Source: Mansonella perstans
Lineage: Eukaryota > Nematoda > Chromadorea > Rhabditida > Onchocercidae
DNA: 64,000 nucleotides
Reading direction: 5' to 3'
Assembly: GCA_037074765.1 (NCBI GenBank)
Contig: JBAMDO010000073.1
Coordinates: forward strand, 62,001-126,000
Shown here: positions 54,831-64,000 of the stretch, piece after piece
How the letters are laid out: each line of letters starts with the position of its first letter
How positions within the stretch are numbered: the first letter of the stretch is position 1
The notes under the pieces: generated by a model
Told to the model about the DNA's origin: nothing
Database searches by the model: none
Seen by the model: the letters and a program-made list of their open reading frames with translations, nothing else
Position numbers and translations under genes: made by a program

Positions 54831-54837
54831 CGCATCT

Positions 54838-57800
54838 GCAATGAAAAGATTCAATGCTGCGGGTTAGATGGATAAAAGGCAAAATGCACAGACAGGAATA
54901 AAACATAAAATCGAAAATGAAACAAAAAAAAGAAAATTAAATGAGCAGTAATATCGTAGATTCAAACTTGATTTACCTATAATAAAATCGGAGAAAAAAT
55001 TTTAAACGAATAATAAATTAGAGAGAATGCAAAAATGAAAAGTTAATGGTTTTCAGGAACGGTAAAGCTTACTGTTTTTCTAAATCAAAAATTTGAACTT
55101 TATCCGAACGCCCTCCTTTTTCAATTTTTGGCCTTTCTTGTTATCTTGAAATAATTTATTTTTACTGAAAACTAATTAGCAACGATGTTAAGGAATAAAT
55201 GGTTGAAGAGTTGATCCCTTGCAAATACTAACAATATCGGCAAATGTCGAAATTCATTGTTAATCGATTCTTCTGACATCATATTTTGCAAAAGAAAAAA
55301 AAAACTCATAAAATTTTATACGGTGAACAATTATACATCAGTGAGTTAACAGATGTCAAGCATTAAGCATCAAGGAAAATTAAAAAATTAAATTTAGAAG
55401 AAAAGACACAGACAGAAAGAAACAAAGAGAGAGAGAGGAAGGGAAAGGGAAAGTGAAGAAAATGGATTGTTGTGATCTGATGGATCTTCAAAATTAGAAC
55501 ATAATGTTTAAAAATCACAGAAAAAACTGCATGAAGGATTTTGAAATTTTTAAATCAAATCCGCTATATGACATGAAAGCATACAAACAAGTTGACATCA
55601 ATACAAAATCATCAAAGATGACACAATAGCTCTTTCCTTTTCAAATGACTGTTTTTGTAATTTGCATAATGAGAACTGAAATCTGTTGAGAATCGAAGTT
55701 GAAATTTGCAAATAATACAAATTCCAATTCATAAATAATTTAAACTTATTAAAGTTCTCCCCAAATATTAACTACAGATAGAACTTTCTTTCTCATGAAC
55801 AGAGAAGGCAGAAAACTTAGAACAAACAAAATTAGATTACTTCACTGAAAATTAAGAGTCACAATTTTCTGTTCACAAAATTCAGCATTCCTTAAGATTA
55901 AGGATGATCAAAGATGCACAACGGAAACAGTTCATCTGCCATTTTCTAAAGTAAAATATCAATGAAAAGTTAGGTTTCCAGGTGAGCAGGTATGTCACTG
56001 ATAGGCTGAAGAAGGCATGACAATCTGTGTATGTGAATCCGGATGACCTTTTTAGGTCATTGCACCATTCGGAATGAATGTTCTTTTTGGAATATGGCAA
56101 TAGATGGAAGGTGATTTAAAAGATGGAACAGTGCTTCGATTAGTGAACAGAGTGACCTAAAAAAGCGAATGTATCGGACAGAAGTGCCATTCATTCAAAC
56201 TAGTCTGTTTTTGAGAAGCCTCTTTTACAAAAAATACGTCCTCCTTTAATTTTTCTCGCTTATTTTACTTGATTCAAATGTGAAGTATCTCATTAATGTT
56301 TGTTGATTATTATATTCGCTCAAGTTAATGCTTAAAAATAAAATGCAACGAGTAAGATATAAAATCTTTTGGCACCGAAAATGCAAAAAACATTTCCTGA
56401 CGAATTGAAAGGAACGCAAACAGTAAAGTTTGATCGCACAGAATTAGTGTCAAATCAATCGATACGTACTGTCAAGTTATAGGAATAATCAAAGCAAACA
56501 TACTGTATAATCAGTTAAATGAAACCGATACAAATGAGCCATACAAAATGCCAGGAAATGTGAAGTTCGGAACTTTATAGAATAGCGATGAATTTTATCG
56601 ATTTCATACCATTGTCAATTATTGCTATCGAATGAATGAGCAGAACGCATGAATTTAACTAAAGATAAGTAATTCGCAGTTATCAAGCAATTACTATGTG
56701 AAAAACAATTGGTAATTTACTGCTTTTTTGATTTAAATTGTTATCATTTTGATAAAAAAGGAACAACAAAAAAGCACTTCTGAGCAATGAGTATTACTGC
56801 ATAAATTAATGCTAATTTGAAAAAAACGGCAAGAAACTTTAGAAGCTAAATACAATCAGAATACTGAGCTATAAAGAAGACAAAGTAGAAAGTTGTATCA
56901 TAATTTTGAAAAGAAATAAACCATTTGAAATGCTCGTGATATTAATAATGTTGATAAGTAGGAGGGTGTGAAATATTTCAAACTTTTAAAAAAGCATACA
57001 GTGCTTAAGCATAGACATTATTAATTAATTTCTAAGATTTCCTCAGATGATAATGTAATAGGATTTTTTTTAACAAAGTAGTCCAATTTGGTAATACTAT
57101 TTTATCCAAAAATCATTTTAGTAAAATATTATTGCATAAGTAAAAATTAATTTGAAAAAGTTGCGGTATAATTTTGGTTAAACTATTTTACAGATTTATA
57201 TTGAACATTTCGAGCTACTTTCACTTGACAAAAAATGTAAGTTACCTGAATAAACACTGTATCCCATTAAATTTAGATAGTTTCAAATTAATTTTCTAAT
57301 CTTTCACAAAAGTTATAAATAATTTTCTTTAGCGATAACTGAGTAGTCCTGGAAACCAATAATGTGCTGTTCCGTGATGCTTGTATGAAAAACACCTGCG
57401 TTAAATCATTTCCACTGAAATTTGCGACTGCTCATGTCGCGAAATTCATAACGCGAAAATTCCAATAGGTCAATAAATCTAATTGTATTAATGTCTTTAC
57501 GAGCTATCTAATTAATTTCATAATGTTTAGATTTATTTCCTACCTCTTTGTTGTAGTCTAACATTACATCCAATTATAAGTTGTCAATCCTCTTTCCTAC
57601 TATAAACTCAAAGAGGCAGCTGCAGTAATATCTTATTAAACAAAGCCATTGTGTAACTATGTCATAAAATTCTTTGTTTGATGATTATGCTTACATGCAA
57701 TGTATTGTGCCTTTTAAATCAAGCTTGTCTTTACAAAGGATTTCGCTTTTTTATGAGCTTCAATTTCTTTTAACTCAGCTCATTAAGACTAGCTTTTCTC

Positions 57801-57990
57801 CGCCTACAATACTCAGTTCCTACTGTTTAAACTATCAATCATCCCATAAAGACCATTTTTGGGATTTATTCACATCAACGGCAACTGGTTCTGTTCTCCT
57901 CATCATTACCATTTTTCTTATATTAATTTTACCATCAAATACGCGTTGTATATAACTGTTACATAATTCTCGCGTTATCCAATTATTCTA
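54838..57990 (+). other. Gene-poor stretch
   Basis: About 3 kb of AT-rich sequence. The frames at 55882-56100 (minus) and 57674-57955 (plus) are not supported by splice or start context. Confidence 0.4.
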
Positions 57991-57995
57991 ATAAA

Positions 57996-58204
57996 GGTTT
58001 AATTACCCAAGTTTGAGGTGCGAACACAATTCAACGCAGCTCAACTCAACACAACGGTTTAATTACCCAAGTTTGAAGTGCGAACACAACTCAACTCAAC
58101 GCAGCTCAACTCAGCAACGGTTTGATTACCCAAGTTTGAGGTGCGAACACAACTCAACTCAACGCAGCTCAACTCAGCAACGGCTAATTATCCAAGTTTG
58201 AGGT
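57996..58204. repeat. Minisatellite, 60-63 bp unit, just over 3 copies
   Basis: Units start at 57996 (60 bp), 58056 (63 bp), 58119 (63 bp), and a partial one at 58182. Each has TACCCAAGTTTGAGGTGCGA followed by ACACAACTCAACTCAACGCA. The unit length varies through an inner CAACT run. The plus frame through it is a translation artefact. Confidence 0.9.
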
Positions 58205-61200
58205 TTTCTCGCAACTCAATCCAATCATACAAACTTAATCCAAAACACAATCAATTCAACCCAACATAACAATCCGTGATCAAACAGTTGGAAAATATTG
58301 GTTAACAGTTGACCTCTCAAGAAAACTCACGACAGCTCATCTCACTTTCCCCACAAAATACTACCATCGTTTGTTCTAGTCTTCAAAAACTCGACGAGAA
58401 AAACTAATAGATTTGGATGTAAGAGAATTTTCAATTGTTGTTGTAATCAGCAAAACTGCATCAGTGCTCCGAAGAAGGGTGATAAAAAGATAAGATTGGT
58501 GGTAAACAAATCAGTGGCAGTGGACACTGCGAACACACTAATGAAGGTGAATGACTGGAACGCCTAACCCGAAGATAAATGAATGCAATGAAATGCTTCG
58601 ACATAAAAGTTAAAGAAATGATAATAAAAAGTATGAGTAGTTGGAGCGATATAACTGACATAAATTTAATTAAATTTGAAATAGAACTTCGAGGAAATGA
58701 AGAAAAAGCTAAATTAAAAGAAGAATGTGAAATATTACAATGTTCAAGTTAAAAATACTATGAATCAAAGAATTTGCACTGCTCGATGGTATCGAATATA
58801 AGGAGAGGAGGGAAATAAGCCTGAATTTCTGCCTAAAGAATGAAGTACAAATATACGAACATTTGAAAGAGAAGAAGCGATTGCGCCCAAAATAATGTTA
58901 AACAGATGCTTTGCTGACTCATCTCTGTTCAAATATGATAAAAACAGTTGTAATTTAATCATCTCAATGACCGATTTCAAAATTTAAAATTTATTTTAAA
59001 GGCTTCTTACTGATTACCTATCTTTTGCTTGTTGTTTACTCAGCAATTCCTCGTTTAATCACTAATTTATAAAAATAATTTCTACGATTTTGGCTCATTT
59101 GTGTGCTACTACAAACAACAAAATATTAAAAATAATTTTGCTCAAATGAAAAAAAAGATAAAAATATGAGAGAAAATTTCTTTGAAATTTTATATTTTTA
59201 ACAAATAACAGCAAAATTATGCCTTAAATGAAATCGTACCAATCAATAATCAATGATAATTAATAAACCATAAACAGTAATAATATTTTGTTGACAAGTA
59301 AAATGAGTAAAAATGACAATCGATAAGTAGTAAATTTACGATTAAAAATAATATTAAGAATGCAAATAATGATTAAAAAAAAAAAAAGTTGTGAATGTTA
59401 ATGATTATTTAATAAATGATTAGTTTCAATTAGGCAGTTATTTATGATCGTAAAATATTATTTATTTTCTAATAAATGGAATTTATAAATTATCAAACAA
59501 TATTAAATTTTGCATAAATCGATTAAATTTTGATTGAAAAAAAAAAATGAAAAAGAAGAAACAAATAAAACAAAACAAAACAGTGGTATAAGATATGAAA
59601 GATTCGATAAAATGTTAATTAGTATGTACCTGTCAGTGTGTATACATAGAATACAGGTAGAATAGAAGAGATACAAGTAGAAAGTAGAATGTAGAGACAA
59701 TGAAATGTGACATAAATGACTTTGCCACAATAATCATTAACGATCATTTTTCTTCTTCTTTTTAATCTTATTAATTTATTAATTTTTTTTCAATGAAATT
59801 AATAAAATTTAAATTAAACGAGAAGTAAAATGATGAAAATATGAACTTTTATAATATTAATTATTAAAAGTAACTAATAAATATTGATAGAATAAGGAAA
59901 GAGTAGTAGAAAGAGAGTAGTAGTAATTATGACAAAATGTTGTTACGAAGGCAAGAAAAGCGCTTATATCTCTTCTCTGGATAATAGTAGTAGAAAGCAA
60001 TTAAACAAAAAAGCAATTAGTTAGAGAGTGTTGAGAGAGAGTAGATAATGAACAGAGAGATAAAAGAGAGCAATTAAATCTCTGGATAAATAATTGTGGT
60101 AAGTTGATATGAATGAGATGGAGAGAGAGAGACATGATGACGACAGTGATGGTTACTGGCTTGTTTATTTAGTAGTTTGCCGCCGTGCAAAAATATTTAG
60201 GTATACAGGAAAAGATAGAAAAAAGGCCGGCAAGGACAAAAAAAAAAAAAAAAATCAATTGTGACAACAACAAAGTCGTATGATACAGGTCAACTGATTG
60301 GTTAAAAGAAACATTTCATACTTTGAAAAGTATATAAAGTATAAATTAACTGAAAACTTTAAGACAAAAAACTTGGAGCATTCAAGTATCGAAGCTATTA
60401 ATAGAAAGTTAAGCTATCATGTAGAAAATTTTGGTCGTAAATTAGTTAGAAGAAATAAGACAAAATAAATCGTATGATACACAGATTGATTGATTAGCGA
60501 AAGCAAAAGTTTCATACTTTAAAAAATATAAAATAAAAAAAAAAAAGAAAAAAAAGAAGTTAGAATTATTATTTAAATGAAATCTTCAAATAATATCTAT
60601 CAGCTATTTTTTGCTTATTTTCCTTTTAGTTTAATGATAGTATTTTAATTCAAAACGGAAATAAAAACAAAGAAAGGAATTAACTTAGGAAATTTGCAAA
60701 ATTTATTTATTAGTGAATAGTAGAAGAACAGTTAGTTAATTTCGAAATGTTTCAAATATTTAAAAAAAAAAAAATTCAAAATAATAACGTGTTGCTAAAT
60801 TATCCAACATCCTTCCCTAGACTCATTTAGATGATTCTATAGTTAAAAGATCAGTTCTTATTGACATGCTAAGTTTCATTCCGTCCTTCGTCACATGCTA
60901 CTGTCAAGATGTTAAAGATTGTTGGAGTTTGTTAATTTCTGTGAACGTGATTCCTGAATCAACAGGATGGATTAGTGAAATTTGGTAGGCAAAAGAAAAA
61001 TAATTCGAGCACGTAATCATAACCAATCGTTAATTGATGAAATTCGAAATGAAAATGAAGTATTTCAAAGGGATTAGATGAATTAAATGATAGCTAAAGA
61101 GGTCAAATACTGGCAAGAGATTAGAGTGTAATCCTTAAGGGATGATTAATACAATTGCTTTGTGATATTTTAAGATTTAAATTGCCCTATAATATTGCAA

Positions 61201-61350
61201 AATATGAAGGACTTTCACGGAGGATACTGGAATTATATTTTCTTAGCAATAGTAGTGGTTGAATTGAACTAATAGTTTTAGTTTTTTTCAAAACAAATAT
61301 TGAAATAAATTTCTATGTAATAATCGAAATAATAATTGAATTAAGTTCCA
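58205..61350 (+). other. Upstream region of LAMTOR1
   Basis: About 3 kb, purine-rich on the plus strand with many GAGA and poly-A runs. It includes a diverged duplication (60276-60345 and 60470-60535). No gene is supported. Confidence 0.4.
60276..60535. repeat. Diverged direct duplication, about 65-bp units
   Basis: TCGTATGATACA, then a GATTGATTG-like stretch, then TTTCATACTTT occur in the same order at 60276-60345 and 60470-60535. Confidence 0.65.
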
Positions 61351-61356
61351 TTTTAG
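61351..61356 (+). promoter_or_regulatory. Probable spliced-leader or 5' UTR acceptor of LAMTOR1
   Basis: TTTTAG 17 bases before the ATG. If it is a cis acceptor instead, an upstream exon could supply a different N-terminus, which matters for the missing Met-Gly. Confidence 0.4.
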
Positions 61357-61373
61357 ATTCTTGGTTCTTCTGT

Positions 61374-63813
61374 ATGTATTCGATATTGCAATCACTTTGT
61401 TGTTGTAATGGACAAGGTAGTGATGATGGCGGACCATTGATAAACGATATTGATGGTGGTCATTTTGGAACAAATACGTTAGTTTGATTCTGATTCTTCT
61501 TTTGTCTTACCGTAGATTCCAGTATTTATGATCAAAATTGTAAAAATAGGGAATTAGTGCATAAGAGTGGGCAAGCATGTTTTTTTTTTTTTTTTTTTTT
61601 TTTTTTGTTTCTTAAAAGGATGTATTTCAAGATGCTTCTTGTAAAGTGATAAATTAATTCCTTACTTTGAGATATTTTGTTTGTTATGTGCTGATACAAA
61701 TTCATATGATACAGAATGCTTTTCACAAGATGGAAATTATGATTCATTGCAATGGTACAAGAAGCATGAAGTAGAATCACAATCAAAACATAATAGTGAT
61801 TAAAATAGGAGAGAAAGCTAATAGGAGAGATGAATATCTTAGTTTTATAACGGCTTAATTTCTGGCTAATATGAAACTAAAAATTTATGGTGATCCAGGT
61901 TTCATTTGTCTTTTACAGCGATACTAAAAAATGCTTTTTCCATAAAAGCTTTTTGAAATTTAATGATCACTGCATGCAGAAAGTTACCGTTTCGTTTTAT
62001 GTCGTCACTTGTTGAGAATATGCCTCAAAAAACTTATATTTATTCCCATGCATTTATAGATTATGAAAATTTAATTTTAGGCCTTGTGATTCAACTAATA
62101 GTTTCTGGATGAACGATGCAGAACGGCACATGACATCCCATACCACATCTAGTCCTAACATCTCTCGTCAAGTCAACGATGAAGATGAATTATTAAATCA
62201 AATACTGGAAGCTACGCAACAAGTAACACTTTTAATTGTAAAAGCATTTAATCATTAATTTTCCTTTCATGCAATATCTAGAAAGGTGATTATATATAAA
62301 CAAGTACATAGAAAGATGATTGTATAAAAAATAGAATCCGATCTTCTGTAATTATTTTAAAAAGAATCTTGGCCTAAATAAAAATTCGGAAAACATAAGA
62401 ATATCAGAAGTGTCGTAGAACTGCATAATCGGTGCAGTCAAACATGAAGTCTTTTTAAAGCAACACCTCAGTCATTTTACTATGTATTTTATCACTACTT
62501 GAATTAAAACACTGGAAGAGTATTTTTTTGATATGCTAGGTTTACGCAGTTCATGGATCTGCTACATAATCTATGTACAAAGTACTGTTTTTTATGAACC
62601 AGTAGCAGTAATGTGATAAGCAATGTAGGCTTTTACAGTTTTGCATGAGCATAACAGTGCTAAAACAGTTATCAAAATCACTGCTTACTATAAACTACGA
62701 TCAAAGTAACAGTATAGCATATGAAAGTTAAAAGTTACAGTATTTTTTGCGACTAGCATTAAACAGTGAAATCGTTGCTTGTTGTGCTACAATCCAAAAT
62801 AATGCAGTTTACAAGTAAAGCAAAAATATATAATGATAGTGAGCAGTTGTTAATCCGATATTCCGAAACTTTGCAACTGCAACTATTTGATACATCTTTT
62901 GAGTACTAAAAAAATCTTCTTAAAAGCGTTCCATCTCGCTGGATTTTTCTTGAAACTTAGATTGCATTTAATATTCTCTTCAACAGCATTATCTTTCAAA
63001 AGTGAAAACAAACTGAGTCGCTATATGAACAGCCAATAATGGAACACAAGAAAGAGAATATATATTACTGATTTTTTTTCAGAATATAATAGATGTTGCT
63101 AATATGGATGGTACCACAACACCTTACAAAGAAGACTTGTCGAAAGCCCAAAGATATAGTGATGCTATCAGACAACATGATTTACTAGTTCGGAAGGCTC
63201 TTCATACTTTTCATTCTCTTCATGCAACCCAAACAGATGGTTTTTTTTCTATAAATTTTCTTATTAATGCAGAGAAAAATTAAAAAAGGAAGTGAAAACG
63301 GTTAAACTAAAAACTATTTGTTGTAATATATGGCATATAAAAATCATTGGTAATTTTAAAATATGAAGTTTTTTCCTGCTACATCTTTCTTGGCTTATTT
63401 TGAATTTTTTCGTCCGGTTCCATAAATTATTTCTGGGAGGAATTTTTCAGTTCCTTGTTTTCTATCTATTTCTCTTCGAGCTTTTTTTTATGCAGACTTT
63501 GCATTTCTGGTTGAGTTTTGGATTTTTAGACAGAATTTTCATTCATATTATAGTACTTTAAAGAAGAAAATACAATTATTTGAATATCATTATTGCTGCA
63601 AGACTTAGCTCTTCATCTGCAATTATAGATTTATGTCTCTTATTCGATGTTGGACCGCGAGTGATTGAGCTGTTGCAACGACCAGCACAAGCTTTCACAG
63701 TGCATTCTGATTTACGAGATTTTGCTGGAAATATGTCCGCTGCAATGGTAAATGGTATACAAATTCAACACAGACAGGATGTCCTCATTCATATGACTTT
63801 TTCGGATGAATAA
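61374..63813 (+). CDS. LAMTOR1: Ragulator subunit LAMTOR1 (p18), 4 exons
   Basis: Exons: 61374-61477, 62081-62222, 63083-63239, 63629-63813; phases agree, 195 aa (human 161). LAMTOR1 tethers the Ragulator complex to the lysosomal surface, where it holds the Rag GTPases for mTORC1 activation. The central block VNDEDELLNQILEATQ followed by NIIDVA (83-88) and then AQRYSDAI matches the family's TDEQALLSSIL, NIIDVS and ARQYSTRL. The C-terminal half aligns in order through DVGPRVIELLQ and SDLRDFAGNMSAAM. The N-terminus reads MYSILQSLCCCNG: a Cys cluster suitable for palmitoylation is present, but the Met-Gly needed for myristoylation is missing. A TTTTAG acceptor ends at 61356, 17 bases before the ATG. 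The Asp135 codon is split by the last intron. Confidence 0.9.
61580..61606. repeat. Poly-T run in LAMTOR1 intron 1
   Basis: About 27 T in a row; a similar run of about 22 is at 45070-45091. Either could be the tail of an old retroposed copy. Confidence 0.7.
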
Positions 63814-64000
63814 CTTTTATAAGACTATGTACTAAATAGTGAGGAAAATCACCTCAGATTATTGTTTTGTTTTCATTTTTCTGAAAGATTTTAATCTATT
63901 TGTTTTTTTCCATTTAGTGAAATCGTTGATCGCTTAGCTAATAGGTTTAAAAGGGAAAAAATTTCATTGAACAGTTTTTTGTTTTTTGTCATTTTCATTT
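63814..64000 (+). other. 3' flank of LAMTOR1
   Basis: No further coding exon is needed for LAMTOR1. A weak exon-like stretch after TTTAG at 63918 does not fit any phase and is left unassigned. Confidence 0.3.

Noticed and set aside
57674..57955. 93-codon plus-strand frame with a hydrophobic end
   Set aside because: Starts without ATG context, has no splice sites, and is within chance length.

Overview
The window is AT-rich eukaryotic DNA (roughly 30% GC by eye) with spliced genes, GT-AG introns from tens of bases to several kilobases, and a short TTTCAG-like acceptor a few bases 5' of most start codons. That last feature is the usual look of nematode spliced-leader trans-splicing. With the AT bias, long introns and gene content, a nematode, most likely a filarial (clade III) worm, is my best inference. 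No bacterial genes, operons, CRISPR arrays, rRNA genes or intact transposons are visible. The long open frames in the raw translation are mostly chance; the real genes were rebuilt exon by exon with phase checks.

Layout. 0-13 kb: sparse, with unassigned exon-like segments (2735-2896, 3821-3869, 4702-4765, 10507-10667), a decayed tRNA-Lys-like copy and small tandem repeats. 13.5-20.9 kb, minus strand: a DM-domain (doublesex/mab-3 family) transcription factor in four exons. 21-26.8 kb: non-coding, with GA/TC tracts and one copy of a decayed dispersed repeat. 26.87-29.63 kb, plus: an ILF2/NF45 orthologue in ten exons, 391 aa. 30.7-35.4 kb, plus: the kinetochore protein NUF2 (HIM-10 in C. elegans) in ten exons, about 505 aa. 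36-40.4 kb: coding-like segments; the 3' part (38992-40362) has consistent splice sites and looks like an unrecognised membrane protein ending in a Cys-rich tail. 44.8-52.8 kb, plus: a divergent neuronal-calcium-sensor/recoverin-like EF-hand protein. 54.6-54.8 kb, minus: a small candidate secreted protein. 57.9-58.2 kb: a 60-63 bp minisatellite. 61.4-63.8 kb, plus: LAMTOR1, the Ragulator lysosomal anchor, in four exons.

The firmly identified genes belong to unrelated processes: dsRNA-binding complex partner, kinetochore-microtubule attachment, lysosomal mTORC1/Rag scaffold, sex-specific transcription and calcium sensing. I see no sign that they form a pathway or gene cluster. The most notable points are the divergent DM domain, the calcium sensor with largely lost EF-hand loops, LAMTOR1 without an N-terminal Met-Gly, the unrecognised gene at 39-40.4 kb, and the candidate secreted protein at 54.7 kb. 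I did not find strong evidence for a wholly new biological system.
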